Origin: Ruegeria marina
GTDB lineage: Bacteria; Pseudomonadota; Alphaproteobacteria; Rhodobacterales; Rhodobacteraceae
Reading direction: 5' to 3'
Length of the DNA: 64,000 nt
NCBI RefSeq assembly: GCF_900101475.1
Contig: NZ_FMZV01000003.1
Location: 186,001-250,000, forward strand
The notes under the pieces are model-generated. The model ran no database searches. It was not told the DNA's origin and worked only from the letters and a program-made list of their open reading frames with translations. Both the position numbers and the translations under genes were made by a program. Shown here in pieces: positions 32,442 to 43,112 of this stretch (its first letter is position 1; each line of letters opens with the position of its first letter).

Positions 32442-35438
32442 TCAGCTCTGTTCCGGCACCAGGATTTCGCGTTTACCGACATGATTGGCCTGTGAAACAA
32501 CGCCTTCGTCCTCCATCTGCTCGACCAGGCGGGCGGCCTTGTTGTAGCCGATGGCAAGTTTCCGCTGGATGTAGGAGGTCGAACATTTGCGGTCCTTGAT
32601 CACGATGGCCACGGCCGCGTCATAAAGCGCGTCCTCACCATCGGTATTGCCGCCGGTGTTCAACCCCAGCACCGCATCGATATTGTCGGCCTTGTCGTCG
32701 TCCGGGCCTTCGACCACGCCGCCAACATAATCGGGCGGGCCGAACTGCTTGAGGTGGTTGACGATCTCCTCGACCTCTTCATCGCTGACAAAGGGGCCGT
32801 GGCAGCGGGTGATCTTGGCGCCGCCCGCCATGTAGAGCATGTCGCCCTGCCCCAGCAGCTGTTCGGCGCCCATTTCACCGAGAATGGTGCGGCTGTCGAT
32901 CTTGGACGTGACCTGGAAGGAAATCCGGGTCGGGAAGTTGGCCTTGATCGTGCCGGTGATGACATCGACCGAGGGACGTTGCGTCGCCATGATCAGGTGG
33001 ATGCCAGAGGCGCGCGCCATCTGGGCAAGGCGCTGGATGCAGGCCTCGATCTCCTTGCCCGCGACCATCATCAGGTCGGCCATCTCGTCGACGATGACAA
33101 CGATATAGGGCAGCGGAATGGGCTGGAATTCCTCGGTCTCGAACACCGGTTCGCCGGTTTCATCGTCAAAGCCGGTCTGCACCGTGCGGCTGAACATCTC
33201 GCCCTTGGCCAGCGCCTCGCGGACGCGGCCGTTGAAGCCCTCGATGTTGCGCACGCCCATCTTGGACATCTTGCGATAGCGGTCCTCCATCTCGCCCACC
33301 ACCCATTTGAGCGCGACCACGGCCTTTTTCGGGTCGGTCACCACGGGGCTGAGAAGGTGCGGGATGCCGTCATAGACGGAAAGCTCCAGCATCTTGGGGT
33401 CGATCATGATCAGCCGGCATTCGGCGGGTGTCAGCTTGTAGAGCAGGCTGAGAATCATGGTGTTGATCGCCACCGATTTCCCCGAACCGGTGGTGCCCGC
33501 GATCAGCAGGTGGGGCATCTTGGCAAGGTTGGCCACGACCGAGTCGCCGCCGATATCCTTGCCCAGCGCCAGCGGCAGGCTCATGTTGCTGTCGCCGAAA
33601 TCACGCGAGGCGAGGATTTCGCGCAGCACCACCTTTTCACGGTGTTCATTGGGCAGTTCGATGCCGATGACCGAGCGGCCCGGCACGGTCGAGACCCGCG
33701 CCGACAGCGCCGACATCGAGCGCGCGATATCGTCGGCGAGGCCGATCACGCGCGACGCCTTGAGGCCCGGCGCCGGTTCCAGCTCGTACATGGTGACAAC
33801 GGGGCCGGGGCGGACCGAGACGATCTCGCCCTTCACACCGTAGTCATCCAGAACGTTTTCCAGCATGCGCGCGTTTTCCTCGAGCGCCTCGTCGCTGAGG
33901 TGGTGGCGCTGGATGGCGGTGGGATTCATCAGCAGGTTTAGCGGCGGCAGTTCGAAGGCGGCGGCGTGGTCGTCGAAGGCCAGCGCCGGCTGCGCTTCGG
34001 CCTGGGCGCGGCGCGAGGGCGCGAAGCTGCGGCGCAACGGCTGTTCGACCACCGCCTTGCGCGGCTGCGCCGCCGGAATGTTGGCCATCGGCTGCGGCGC
34101 TGCGGCCCGCACCGGAGGGGCCACTTGCGGCAGCGGTTCGACCGGAACACTGTCTGCGGTGTCCAGGGTGTCGAAGGGTTCGGTCACATCGTCCTCGACC
34201 CATTCGTGCATCAGCGCCGGTTCGACATACTCTGGCTGCGGTACGGCAGCAGCGGCGGTTTCGGCGCGCGCCTGCGGCGCGGCTGCTTGCCGGACGGCCA
34301 GAGACGCAGCCGGCTGCGCCGCGCGGGCGGTCACCGGCGGCTCGGCGGGCAGGTCGCCATGGCGGCGGGTATCGAGCACCAGCGGGTCCGGGCCGCGGCC
34401 ACGTCCCTTGGTCAGCGGGCGGGCCGGATCGGGGGCGGGGGCGACAACGCCTGTCGCCTCCTTGCGGCTGCGGACGGCGGCGGCGATCTTGGACTGGATG
34501 CGGTCGGCGCCGGGCATGGTGTCGTATCCCTTGACCGGGACGGGTTCCACCAACTCGGGTTGCGGCATCGGTTCAGGCCGACGGATCAGTGCCGGCATCC
34601 GTGCCAGCAGCGAAGGCTTCTGCAGAGCGGCAGGATGTTGCAGCGGCAGATCCTCGATCAATTCTTCTTCGGTGATGGCCTGTTGGGCACGCCAGGCGGC
34701 CTCCCGTGCGGCAACACGCGCGGCCTCGCGGCGCTCGGCGCGCTGTTCCTTGTGGCTGCGCATGGCGGTCAGAGAAGCCGAGGCGCCGCGCCCCAGCAAC
34801 GTCATCAGACCGCCATACAAAAGAATGACACCGACCATGACATGACGGCTGGCGCGCTTGACTTCGGGCCAGGTGAAACCCAGAACGAAAACGCCCAGCG
34901 ACAACATGGCCGCGGCCATGGCAAGCGAGGTCAGCTTGACCATCAGGTGCGAGCCGACAGGGACGAGCGTCAGCACCGCGCCCATCACCGTGTCGCCGAA
35001 CAGCCCGCCCAGTCCGAATGAGTGGGTGGCGCGCCATTCCGGACCCGGAACCAGGGTTGCGGCATAGATCGACACGACGGCGATCCAGATCGGCATGAAG
35101 ATCAGGCGGGCGACGGCACGGTCCTCGCCCACATGCACGGCAAAACGCAATCCCCAGGAGATCAGCACCAGCGGCAGGCCCCAGCTGCCCCAGCCGACGA
35201 TCATGAACAGCGGCGCGGCGATCGAGGCGCCGATGCGGCCGGTCCAGTTCTGCACCGGTGCGTCGGTCGAGACCATCCAGTTCGGATCGTCCGGCGTGTA
35301 GGAGCCGACCATGGCAGCAGCGACCAGACCCAGAACGATCAACGCGAGGCCTAGCAACTCCTTGCCGCGCCGCTCGATCGCGGCTTGCAGGTTGCTGTCC
35401 AGAAGCGGATCCCGACTGCGTGCGTTGTATGATGCCAT
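32442..35438 (-). CDS. ftsK: DNA translocase FtsK
   Basis: The 998-residue protein pumps DNA across the division septum. It has four or five N-terminal membrane helices (residues 28-185), a long Ala/Pro/Gln-rich linker (about 220-490) and a motor domain. Walker A is [17 protein letters not shown] (about 645-661) and Walker [17 protein letters not shown]. The C-terminal gamma winged helix ([44 protein letters not shown]) recognises KOPS sites. GAGGG lies 5 nt before the ATG. It is essential for chromosome dimer resolution with XerCD. Confidence 0.97.
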   Translation of the reverse strand: MASYNARSRDPLLDSNLQAAIERRGKELLGLALIVLGLVAAAMVGSYTPDDPNWMVSTDAPVQNWTGRIGASIAAPLFMIVGWGSWGLPLVLISWGLRFAVHVGEDRAVARLIFMPIWIAVVSIYAATLVPGPEWRATHSFGLGGLFGDTVMGAVLTLVPVGSHLMVKLTSLAMAAAMLSLGVFVLGFTWPEVKRASRHVMVGVILLYGGLMTLLGRGASASLTAMRSHKEQRAERREAARVAAREAAWRAQQAITEEELIEDLPLQHPAALQKPSLLARMPALIRRPEPMPQPELVEPVPVKGYDTMPGADRIQSKIAAAVRSRKEATGVVAPAPDPARPLTKGRGRGPDPLVLDTRRHGDLPAEPPVTARAAQPAASLAVRQAAAPQARAETAAAAVPQPEYVEPALMHEWVEDDVTEPFDTLDTADSVPVEPLPQVAPPVRAAAPQPMANIPAAQPRKAVVEQPLRRSFAPSRRAQAEAQPALAFDDHAAAFELPPLNLLMNPTAIQRHHLSDEALEENARMLENVLDDYGVKGEIVSVRPGPVVTMYELEPAPGLKASRVIGLADDIARSMSALSARVSTVPGRSVIGIELPNEHREKVVLREILASRDFGDSNMSLPLALGKDIGGDSVVANLAKMPHLLIAGTTGSGKSVAINTMILSLLYKLTPAECRLIMIDPKMLELSVYDGIPHLLSPVVTDPKKAVVALKWVVGEMEDRYRKMSKMGVRNIEGFNGRVREALAKGEMFSRTVQTGFDDETGEPVFETEEFQPIPLPYIVVIVDEMADLMMVAGKEIEACIQRLAQMARASGIHLIMATQRPSVDVITGTIKANFPTRISFQVTSKIDSRTILGEMGAEQLLGQGDMLYMAGGAKITRCHGPFVSDEEVEEIVNHLKQFGPPDYVGGVVEGPDDDKADNIDAVLGLNTGGNTDGEDALYDAAVAIVIKDRKCSTSYIQRKLAIGYNKAARLVEQMEDEGVVSQANHVGKREILVPEQS

Positions 35439-35452
35439 GCTACCCTCGTACC

Positions 35453-36634
35453 TCAGCCATAGATGCAGTCGCGCAGCCTGATCAGCCCGCGCTGCAATTC
35501 TTCTCTTGGGGCCACCAGCGCGACCCTGATGTAATTCTCGCCCGGGTTCTGCCCCGGTTTACCCTGTGCCAGATAGGCGCCGGGCAGGACCCGGACGCCG
35601 GTGTCGCGCCAGACCTTCAGCGCGGCGGCCTCGCCATCGTCGACCGGCAGCCAGAGGAAGAAGCCCGCTTCCGGCGGCATGTAGCCCTGAACACCTGCAA
35701 AGACCTGGTCGGCCACGGCATATTTCGCCTGGTAGAGCGCACGGTTTTCCTCGACATGCGTCTCGTCGGCCCAGACCCGCGCGGCGGCGGCCTGAAGCGG
35801 GCCGGGCAGCGGCGCGCCGGAATAGTTGCGCAACTGCTTGACGTGCTTGAGCGTTTCCGGCCCGCCCGCGATCAGACCCGAGCGCAACCCCGCCAGGTTC
35901 GACCGTTTCGACAACGAGTTGAACAGCACCACCCGTTCGGGATGCGCGCCCATGTCCCGCGCCACGGTCAGCGCGCCGGTGGGCGCGGCGTCGCGGTAGA
36001 TCTCGGAATAGCATTCATCGGCGAAGATGCGGAAATCGTATTGTTCGGCCAGGCCGATCAGCTCGGCCCAGTAGTCGCGGCTGGCCACGGCCCCCTGCGG
36101 GTTGGCGGGCGAACAGATATAGGCCACGGCGGTGCGGTTCAGCACCTCGGGCGGCAGGCTGGCGTAATCGGGCAGATGACCGGTGGCGGCGGTGGCGGGC
36201 ACGAAATGCGGCTCGGCCCCGACCGAGATCGCGGCGACCATATAGACCTGATAGAACGGGTTGGGGCACAGGACGATGGGCCGCTGGCCGTTTTTCTGCT
36301 CGGGACACAGCGCCATGGCGGCATTGTACAGCCCCTCGCGCGTGCCGTTCAGCGCCATCACGTTCTGCTCGGGGTCGAGCGTCACGCCATAGCGCCGCGC
36401 GATCCAGTCGCAGATCGCCCCGCGCAGGGCGTGCGAGCCTTCGTTCGGCGGATAGCTTTGGAACAGATGTGCGTTTTCGACGATGACATCCGTCACCCAG
36501 GCCGGGAAATCGTGCTTGGGTTCGCCGATGGTCATGTGCACGACTTCGCCGCCCGGCGCATGATGGTCGAGCAACGCACGAAGGCGCGGGAATGCATAGG
36601 CCGGTAGGTTCGAAAACCGATCGGGGAAATTCAT
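35453..36634 (-). CDS. Class I/II aminotransferase (DapC-like)
   Basis: The 393-residue PLP enzyme has the pyridoxal Lys in [23 protein letters not shown] (about 232), the aspartate of [15 protein letters not shown] and an Arg near [10 protein letters not shown] that binds the carboxylate. Relatives include succinyl-diaminopimelate aminotransferase (DapC). No other lysine-pathway gene is adjacent. It is 14 bp upstream of ftsK in the same strand order, which is conserved in this family of bacteria as far as I recall. Confidence 0.87.
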   Translation of the reverse strand: MNFPDRFSNLPAYAFPRLRALLDHHAPGGEVVHMTIGEPKHDFPAWVTDVIVENAHLFQSYPPNEGSHALRGAICDWIARRYGVTLDPEQNVMALNGTREGLYNAAMALCPEQKNGQRPIVLCPNPFYQVYMVAAISVGAEPHFVPATAATGHLPDYASLPPEVLNRTAVAYICSPANPQGAVASRDYWAELIGLAEQYDFRIFADECYSEIYRDAAPTGALTVARDMGAHPERVVLFNSLSKRSNLAGLRSGLIAGGPETLKHVKQLRNYSGAPLPGPLQAAAARVWADETHVEENRALYQAKYAVADQVFAGVQGYMPPEAGFFLWLPVDDGEAAALKVWRDTGVRVLPGAYLAQGKPGQNPGENYIRVALVAPREELQRGLIRLRDCIYG

Positions 36635-36740
36635 CTGGTCTGCCTCGTCTCGGGATCATGGCGCCCCGTTCGAGACCAAATTACAGACGAACCCTGCTTG
36701 CGTCCAGACAAAGCGTTGCCATGGCAGGGAATTGTGGCAT

Positions 36741-38069
36741 TCAGGCCAAGGCGCTTTCGGCGGCGGCGCCGACGCGCAGCAACGCCTCTTCGCAATCCGG
36801 GCGCCCCATCAGCATCAGGCCGCATCCCGGTGTGCCGGTGGGCAGGCTGAGCGCGCAGAGCCCCATCATGTTGCCGATCCGCGTGTTGCGCATGGCCAGA
36901 AGGTTCTCGCTGACGTAATAGTCATGGTCCTGCAACAGCCGGTCACGGTCGGAGGGCAGGATCGGCGCGGTGGGGGCCAGCACGGCGTCATAGCCCGCTG
37001 TGGCCATATCCCAGACCGCCCGGCATGCATCGAGCTTGGCCCAGGCCGCGACATAGTCCGGTGCCGAGTAATTCTGCCCGTGCCGGAACCGTTCGAGAAT
37101 CTGGTCGAACATCGCGCCTGGGTTGGACTCGATCACGTCGCGCCAGAGGCCATAAGCCTCTGCCGTATAAAGATTGGCGGAATGGCTCATCGCTTCGACC
37201 AGTTCCGGGATTTTCAACGACACGATCTCGGCCCCGGCTTCGGCAAGCCGGCGCAGCGCGGTGTCGAAGGCTTCGGCAGGCTCTGTGCGCAAATCGTCAA
37301 GCGCCAGGGTTTCGAGCACGGCAAACCGCTTGCCGGCAAGGGTGGCCCCCCGCAGGTCGATGGGTTTGCCGCCTTCCAGAAGCGCCAGCACCTGGGCGGC
37401 ATCCTCGACCGAGCGCGCCAGCGGACCGATGGTGTCGAATTTCAGCAACAGAGGCACGACGCCTTCGAGGCTGAGCCGGCCCGAGGTGGTCTTGAGCCCG
37501 ACCAGATCGTTCCAGGCGGCAGGCAGGCGCACCGAACCGCCGGTATCCGAGCCGATGCCGCAGGCGGCAAGGTTGAAGGCGACCGAGGCGGCAGCCCCCG
37601 AGGAGGACCCGCCCGGAGCCCATTTCGGGTCGTGCACGTTCGGCGAGGTGGCGGTGACCGGGTTGAGGCCAAGGCCCGAGAAGGCCAGTTCGCTCATATG
37701 CGTCTTGCCCAGGCAGACGGAGCCTGCGGCGGTGGCGTTGCGCAGAACCAGCGCGTCGGTTTCGGGCACGCGGCCCTTGAGCAGGGCCGAGCCTGCCTCG
37801 GTCCCGGTTCCGGCGGTGTCGAACAGGTCTTTCCAGCTGATCGGCACACCGTCGAGCAGCGATCGGCGGAGCCCCTGCCGGGCCCGTTGCGCGGCGGCAA
37901 GCGCCTCGGCCCGGGCGCGGGTCTCGGTGACTCGGGCATAGATCGCGTCGCGATGCGGATGGGCGGCGATGGCGTCGAGATAGCAGTCGGTCAGCTCGAC
38001 CGGGTCGATCTGCCCCGCGCCGATGCCGCGCCCCAGATCGCTTGCCGTCATCTTCAGCCAGTCGCCCAT
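36741..38069 (-). CDS. Amidase-signature family protein
   Basis: The 442-residue amidase has the Ser-Ser-Lys triad motifs: VPISWKDLFDTAGTGTEAGSALL (Lys) and the signature GGSSSGAAASVAFNLAACGIGSDTGGSVRLPAAW (cis-Ser and nucleophile Ser). It hydrolyses an amide to acid and ammonia. It is not GatA by context: no gatB or gatC is nearby and the length is short. AGGAGG lies 5 nt upstream of the ATG at 38069, where the frame continues to 38249 without support. The UbiH-type gene is divergent, 85 bp away. Confidence 0.9.
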   Translation of the reverse strand: MGDWLKMTASDLGRGIGAGQIDPVELTDCYLDAIAAHPHRDAIYARVTETRARAEALAAAQRARQGLRRSLLDGVPISWKDLFDTAGTGTEAGSALLKGRVPETDALVLRNATAAGSVCLGKTHMSELAFSGLGLNPVTATSPNVHDPKWAPGGSSSGAAASVAFNLAACGIGSDTGGSVRLPAAWNDLVGLKTTSGRLSLEGVVPLLLKFDTIGPLARSVEDAAQVLALLEGGKPIDLRGATLAGKRFAVLETLALDDLRTEPAEAFDTALRRLAEAGAEIVSLKIPELVEAMSHSANLYTAEAYGLWRDVIESNPGAMFDQILERFRHGQNYSAPDYVAAWAKLDACRAVWDMATAGYDAVLAPTAPILPSDRDRLLQDHDYYVSENLLAMRNTRIGNMMGLCALSLPTGTPGCGLMLMGRPDCEEALLRVGAAAESALA

Positions 38070-38154
38070 GTCATCCTCCTGCTGCGAGTCGCAGGCGACG
38101 GTAGCGACAGGACTGCACATGGACAATCCCGTAACGAGGCGCATATTGCGCGGC

Positions 38155-39381
38155 ATGGAACAGAGATCCGACATTCTGATCGTGGGCGGCGGGCTGAACG
38201 GCCCGGCCCTGGCGCTGGCGCTGGCCGGGAACGGCCATACGGTAACCATCGTCGACGCGCTGCCCGAACCGGTGCGCGCCGATGCCGGGTTCGACGGGCG
38301 CGGCTATGCGCTGGCGCTGGCCTCGCAACGGCTGCTGGCGGCCATCGGCGTGTGGGAGCGTGTTGCGGACCACGCTCAGCCGATGCTGGAGATCAAGGTG
38401 ACCGACGGCCATGCGGGCGAAGGGCCGTCGCCGTTCTTCCTGCATTTCGACCATGCCGAGATCGAGGAAGGCCCGATGGGCTACATGGTCGAGGACCGTT
38501 ACCTGCGGCGTGCGCTGCTGGAGGCGATGGACGCAACACCGGGCATCACCCAGTTGAACGGGGTGGCGGTTGTGGCGCAGGCGGTGGATGCGACCGGCGT
38601 GACAGTGACGCTGAGCGACGGTTCGACCCGGCGGGCGGCGCTGCTGGTAGGCTGTGACGGGCGCAAGAGCGGCACCGCCGCGCGCGCGGGCATCAAACGC
38701 ACCGGATGGGACTACGGCCAGACCGCGCTGGTCTGCGCCATCGCGCATGAGCTGCCGCATCACGGCATCGCGCATCAGTTCTTCATGCCGCCGGGGCCGC
38801 TGGCGATCCTGCCGCTTCCGGGCAACCGCAGTTCCATCGTCTGGAGCGAGCGGAGCGAGGCGGCGGAACGCATCAACGCGCTGCCCGAGGCGGAATACCT
38901 GGAAATCCTGCGCCCGCGCTTTGGCGATTTCCTGGGCGAGATCCGGCTGGAAGGGGCGCGCTTCACCTATCCGTTGAACCTGACCATCGCCAATGCCTTT
39001 GTCGCCGAGCGGCTGGCGCTGGTGGGCGATGCCGCGCACGGGATGCACCCGATCGCGGGCCAGGGGCTGAACGCCGGGCTGCGCGACGTGGGCGCGCTGG
39101 CCGAGGTGCTGACCCTGGCGCGGCGGCGGGGCGAGGATATCGGGTCAATCCAGGTTCTGGAGCGCTATCAGCAGTGGCGGCGGTTCGACACGGCGACGCT
39201 GGCTTTGGCGACCGATGCGTTCAACCGTCTGTTTTCCAACGACAACCCGATCCTGCGGGCGGGGCGCGACCTGGGCATGGGGCTGATCGGCAAGCTGCCC
39301 GGCCTGCGGCGGGGTTTCGTGCGCGAGGCGGCGGGGCTGACCGGCGATCTGCCGAAGTTGTTGCAGGGCCGCCCGATATGA
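38155..39381 (+). CDS. UbiH/UbiF/VisC-family FAD monooxygenase
   Basis: The 408-residue flavoprotein has SDILIVGGGLNGPALALALAGNGHTVTIVDA, the DG motif LLVGCDGRKSGTAARAGI and LALVGDAAHGMHPIAGQGLNAGLRDVGALAEVLTLA, the COQ6/UbiH fingerprint. Such enzymes add hydroxyls to the ubiquinone ring; the position is not evident from sequence. Starts at 38155 (MEQRSD) or 38119 (MDNPVT) are both possible; neither has a strong ribosome site. Confidence 0.9.
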   Translation: MEQRSDILIVGGGLNGPALALALAGNGHTVTIVDALPEPVRADAGFDGRGYALALASQRLLAAIGVWERVADHAQPMLEIKVTDGHAGEGPSPFFLHFDHAEIEEGPMGYMVEDRYLRRALLEAMDATPGITQLNGVAVVAQAVDATGVTVTLSDGSTRRAALLVGCDGRKSGTAARAGIKRTGWDYGQTALVCAIAHELPHHGIAHQFFMPPGPLAILPLPGNRSSIVWSERSEAAERINALPEAEYLEILRPRFGDFLGEIRLEGARFTYPLNLTIANAFVAERLALVGDAAHGMHPIAGQGLNAGLRDVGALAEVLTLARRRGEDIGSIQVLERYQQWRRFDTATLALATDAFNRLFSNDNPILRAGRDLGMGLIGKLPGLRRGFVREAAGLTGDLPKLLQGRPI

Positions 39382-39401
39382 GACGCCGTCAACGCAGCCG
39401 G

Positions 39402-39590
39402 TCAGTCATCCAGCCGCCGCGCCTCGTCCACCAGCATCACCGGGATGCCGTTGCGGATCGGAAAGGCGAGATGGGCGGATCTGGAAAGCAGTTCCTGCGC
39501 CTTGGCATCGTATTCCAGCCTGCCGTGAGTCACCGGGCAGACCAGCGCTTCGAGCATGCGGCGGTCAAAGGCTGTGTTGGGGTCGGTCAT
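39402..39590 (-). CDS. Trm112-family protein
   Basis: The 62-residue protein has the Trm112 pattern [51 protein letters not shown]. In eukaryotes Trm112 activates methyltransferases; bacterial copies may act similarly. Only one Cys is kept, so no zinc knuckle. It is coupled to the Lon-N gene: its ATG overlaps that gene's stop (ATGA, 39587-39590). Confidence 0.93.
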   Translation of the reverse strand: MTDPNTAFDRRMLEALVCPVTHGRLEYDAKAQELLSRSAHLAFPIRNGIPVMLVDEARRLDD

Positions 39591-40231
39591 TGCAGCGTAT
39601 CCTCGTCCGGGCCGCCACGCAGGGCGAATTCGATCAGGGTGACCAGCGTTTCGCGCCGGGTCTTTAGACAGGGTGCCTCGAGCAAGGCTTGTTTGTCCTC
39701 GGGTGTGAAATCGAGCAGCATCGACAGCGAGTTGACCAGCAATTCGTCATCGGCCTGGCACAGCGTTTCCCAGTCTGTCGCCAGATCGCGCGCTTTCAAA
39801 TATCGCTTGAGCAGTTGCAGGAACCGGTCGCGTTCAAAGCGGTTATCGGCCTCACACTGGCGTGCGAGATCGCGCTCGAACCCTTTCCAGCAGACATTGC
39901 AGCGGCGATAGGGGGTGAAACCATCGACCTCGGACTTGACACGGAAACGGGAAATACCGGTCAGGGTGATCATGTATCGCCCGTCCTCGGTTTCCGAGAA
40001 CTGGGTCACGCGACCGGCACAGCCGATCTGGTGCAGCTTGCCATCGTCGCCGCGGGAGGGGTTCGGCTGCACCATGCCGATCAGACGTTGCGGTGTCTTC
40101 AACGCATCGCTCAGCATCTGGAGATAGCGCGGTTCGAAGATATGCAGAGGTAACCGCGACCGGGGCAGCAACAGCGCCCCGGGCAGCGGAAAGACAGCCA
40201 ATGTTTCGGGCAGGTCAGCAGATTGCATCAT
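39587..40231 (-). CDS. Lon N-terminal (LON substrate-binding) domain protein
   Basis: The 214-residue protein contains only the Lon substrate-binding domain: [52 protein letters not shown] and [29 protein letters not shown]. There is no AAA or protease domain. The function of such stand-alone proteins is unclear; a substrate-selection role is suggested by homology. ATG at 40231 or 40228. It is in one operon with thioredoxin-TPR upstream and Trm112 downstream. Confidence 0.93.
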   Translation of the reverse strand: MMQSADLPETLAVFPLPGALLLPRSRLPLHIFEPRYLQMLSDALKTPQRLIGMVQPNPSRGDDGKLHQIGCAGRVTQFSETEDGRYMITLTGISRFRVKSEVDGFTPYRRCNVCWKGFERDLARQCEADNRFERDRFLQLLKRYLKARDLATDWETLCQADDELLVNSLSMLLDFTPEDKQALLEAPCLKTRRETLVTLIEFALRGGPDEDTLQ

Positions 40232-40258
40232 GAACCCGATTGTAGTCCGGTTCGGCGA

Positions 40259-41176
40259 TTAGGCAAATATCAGAGAGCTGAGTTTGCGACGCCCGTTCAG
40301 TACGATCGGGTCGTTCGGCTTGAGCGCGTCGAAGATGGTGAACAACTGGGTCTTGGCCGCGCCGTCATTCCATTCGCGGTCGCGGCGGAACAGTTCAAGC
40401 AGTTCGGCAACCGCCTGTTCGGTCTGACCGGTGGCATGCAGCGCCTTGGCCAGATCGAATCGGGCCTGATGGTTCGCCGGGTCGGCCTCGACCGCGGCAG
40501 CCAGTTCGGCGACCGGGCCCGCATTTGCGGCCTGACGGGCAAGTTCCAGCTGGGCATGAGCGGCTTCAAGCTCGGGCCTGGTCGAAATCTCGGCAGGGGC
40601 ACCGTTCAGGATCGCCTCGGCATGGTCCAGATCGCCGATCGCGATATGGGCACGGACCAGGCCGCCATAGGCGGCCGCGTGGTTGGGCTCTTCGCCGAGG
40701 ATGGCGGCGAAGGTTTCGGCGGCATCGGCGGCCGCGCCCTGCTCCAGCATCTCTTCGGCGGCGGCAACCGCCTCGTCCAGCGCAGCACCCGGCGCCTCGC
40801 CGCCGGCGGCGGCAATCACACGGTCGATGAACCCCTTGATCTCGGACGCGGGCAGCGCGCCCTGAAACCCGTCGACCGGCTGGCCCTGATAAAAGGCATA
40901 GACGGTCGGAATCGACTGAATGCGCATCTGCGTGGCGATCATCTGGTTTTCGTCGACATTGATCTTGACCATGCGCACCGCGCCCTTGGCAGCGGTCACG
41001 GCGGACTCGAGCGCGGGACCGAGCGTCTTGCAGGGGCCGCACCAGGGCGCCCAGAAATCGACGATCACCGGAACCGTCTGGCTGGCCTCGACCACATCGG
41101 CCATGAATGTGGCTTCGCTCGTGTCCTTGATCAGATCGCCTGCGGGGACTGCGCCCGCGCCGTTCAGAAGTTCCAT
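40259..41176 (-). CDS. Thioredoxin-TPR co-chaperone (CnoX/YbbN type)
   Basis: The 305-residue protein has an N-terminal thioredoxin domain (VPVIVDFWAPWCGPCKTLGPALESA, CxxC about 46-49; IQSIPTVYAFYQGQPVDGFQG) and C-terminal TPR repeats. This is the CnoX architecture, which protects proteins from oxidation and hands them to GroEL. The WCGPC motif is intact, unlike in E. coli CnoX. It leads the lonN-trm112 group; the gap to the next gene is 27 bp. Confidence 0.92.
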   Translation of the reverse strand: MELLNGAGAVPAGDLIKDTSEATFMADVVEASQTVPVIVDFWAPWCGPCKTLGPALESAVTAAKGAVRMVKINVDENQMIATQMRIQSIPTVYAFYQGQPVDGFQGALPASEIKGFIDRVIAAAGGEAPGAALDEAVAAAEEMLEQGAAADAAETFAAILGEEPNHAAAYGGLVRAHIAIGDLDHAEAILNGAPAEISTRPELEAAHAQLELARQAANAGPVAELAAAVEADPANHQARFDLAKALHATGQTEQAVAELLELFRRDREWNDGAAKTQLFTIFDALKPNDPIVLNGRRKLSSLIFA

Positions 41177-41272
41177 GGTATCTTTTCTCCGGTTCGGATT
41201 TGGCCCTTATATGCGCCTGGCGCGCGGGGAAACCAAGACCTCAGTTCGGCCGAAAGGTGGTATTCGGCCCTG

Positions 41273-42061
41273 TTACAGATCGAAACTGGCAAAGACCGGG
41301 GCGTGGTCGCTGGGTTGGTCCCAGCCGCGGGCGTCGCGCAGGATGCGGCTGGAATGGCCGGCGTTCGAGATATCGGGCGTGGCCCAGACATGGTCCAGCC
41401 GGCGGCCCTTGTCGGCGGCGCTCCAGTCCTTGGCCCGGTAGGACCACCAGGAGTACAAGAGCCCCTGGGGGATGTCCTGGCGGGTGATGTCGATCCATTT
41501 GCCCGACTCCATCACCTGGCCCAGATGATCGACCTCGACGGGCGTGTGCGACACGATCTTGAGGAGCTGCTTGTGGTTCCAGACGTCATCCTCGCGCGGG
41601 GCGATGTTGAGATCGCCCACCAGGATGGATTTCTCGGGGCTGTTGGTGTGGAACCAGTCGCGCATCTCGGTCAGGTAATCGAGTTTCTGGCCGAATTTCT
41701 CGTTCACCGCGCGGTCGGGCACATCGCCACCTGCGGGGACATAGAAATTGTGGATGGTGACCCCGTTTTCCAGTCGGGCGGCGACGTGGCGGGCATGGCC
41801 GAGGGTGGCGAAATCCTCGCGCCCGACCTCTTCGATCGGCAAACGCGACAGGATGGCGACGCCATTGTAGCCCTTTTGCCCATGCGCCACGACATGGGTA
41901 TAGCCCAGTGCGGCAAAGCTATCGACCGGCATCTTGTCGACGGGCGACTTGATCTCTTGCAGGCAGAGAATGTCGGGCCCTTCCTCGGCCAGGAGCTTGC
42001 ACACGATGGGTTCGCGCAGGCGGACCGAGTTGATGTTCCAGGTGGCAAGGGTAAAGGACAT
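41273..42061 (-). CDS. xth: Exodeoxyribonuclease III
   Basis: The 262-residue EEP nuclease has SFTLATWNINSVRLR, LCLQEIKSPVDKMPV, GYNGVAILSR, ILVGDLNIAPREDDVWNHKQLL (Asp/Asn) and a C-terminal RLDHVWATPDISNAG with SDHAPVFASF. All metal and catalytic residues appear. It acts in base-excision repair as an AP endonuclease and 3' exonuclease. I chose the ATG at 42061 since MSFTLATWN is the family N-terminus. Confidence 0.94.
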   Translation of the reverse strand: MSFTLATWNINSVRLREPIVCKLLAEEGPDILCLQEIKSPVDKMPVDSFAALGYTHVVAHGQKGYNGVAILSRLPIEEVGREDFATLGHARHVAARLENGVTIHNFYVPAGGDVPDRAVNEKFGQKLDYLTEMRDWFHTNSPEKSILVGDLNIAPREDDVWNHKQLLKIVSHTPVEVDHLGQVMESGKWIDITRQDIPQGLLYSWWSYRAKDWSAADKGRRLDHVWATPDISNAGHSSRILRDARGWDQPSDHAPVFASFDL

Positions 42062-42129
42062 GGCGCGTCTCGCTTTCATCGGGTCCGGCGAAACCTATCG
42101 CCTTGACCGGCGATGTCCATGCCCCGGCC

Positions 42130-42157
42130 AAAAAAAGGCCGGGCGCCAGGCCCGGCC
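42130..42157 (-). terminator. Rho-independent terminator of the response-regulator gene
   Basis: On the minus strand an 8-bp GC stem (42157-42150 with 42144-42137) with a 5-nt loop is followed by seven T residues (42136-42130). It lies about 105 bp past the stop codon of the response regulator at 42261 and upstream of xth. Confidence 0.85.
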
Positions 42158-42260
42158 AGTCCAACAGGGAGGTTCATGTCATTGCCCGGACATGAACGGG
42201 TTAAATATCAAGCTAAAGATAACATTGAGGTGTTTCTTTGACCTGAATCAAATTCTACCA

Positions 42261-42947
42261 TCAGGCGACCAACCTGTAACCACCTGATTCCGTCACCAGA
42301 AGGCGCGCATTCGACGGATCGGGTTCGATCTTTTGCCGCAGGCGGTAGATATGGGTTTCCAGCGTATGGGTGGTAACGCCGGCATTGTAGCCCCAGACCT
42401 CGTGCAGCAGTACGTCGCGCGGGACGACGCCGTCACTGGAGCGGTAGAGAAACTTGAGGATATTGGTTTCCTTCTCGGTCAGGCGGATCTTGCGGTCGTC
42501 CTCGGTGATCAGCATCTTCATCGCCGGCTTGAACGTGTAGGGCCCAAGCTGGAAAACCGCGTCCTCGGACTGTTCGTGCTGGCGCAACTGGGCGCGGATA
42601 CGGGCAAGCAGGACGGGAAACTTGAACGGCTTGGTCACGTAGTCATTGGCCCCTGCATCAAGCCCCAGGATAGTGTCCGCATCGCCGTCATGGCCGGTAA
42701 GCATGATGATCGGGCTCTTGATCCCCTGCTTGCGCATCCGGCGGCAGAGTTCACGCCCGTCAGTATCGGGCAAGCCCACGTCGAGGATGATGAGGTCATA
42801 GATCGCCTCTTTCACCCGGTCGGTGGCGGCCTGGCCTGTTTCGGCTTCGAACACGTCGAAGTCCTCGGTCATCACCAGCTGCTCACTCAGCGCCTCGCGC
42901 AGATCGTCGTCGTCATCCACCAGCAGGATCTTCTTGAGCTGCGCCAT
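42261..42947 (-). CDS. OmpR-type response regulator (CenR-like)
   Basis: The 228-residue protein has a receiver domain (KKILLVDDDDDLREALSEQLVMTEDFDVFEAE, phosphoacceptor Asp in DLIILDVGLPDTDG about 54, Lys in YVTKPFKFPVL) and a winged helix (KIRLTEKETNILKFLYRSSDGVVPRDVLLHEVWGYNAGVTTHTLETHIYRLRQKIEPD). It closely resembles the CenR regulator of alphaproteobacteria in my recollection, but no kinase gene is adjacent to confirm it. GAGGA lies 7 nt before the ATG at 42947. Confidence 0.9.
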   Translation of the reverse strand: MAQLKKILLVDDDDDLREALSEQLVMTEDFDVFEAETGQAATDRVKEAIYDLIILDVGLPDTDGRELCRRMRKQGIKSPIIMLTGHDGDADTILGLDAGANDYVTKPFKFPVLLARIRAQLRQHEQSEDAVFQLGPYTFKPAMKMLITEDDRKIRLTEKETNILKFLYRSSDGVVPRDVLLHEVWGYNAGVTTHTLETHIYRLRQKIEPDPSNARLLVTESGGYRLVA

Positions 42948-43112
42948 CGCTGCTTCCTCCTCATCTCGTTTCCAACCAGTTGAGCGCGCCACACGCAATC
43001 GGCAAGAATTACTGCAATTCTCTCACGCCCTCGTGTTTTTCGTCAGCTATATGTTTCACATTTCGAGCTTCAGGCACTAGGTACGTTCTGTAGACGCCAC
43101 TGGACAAGACGC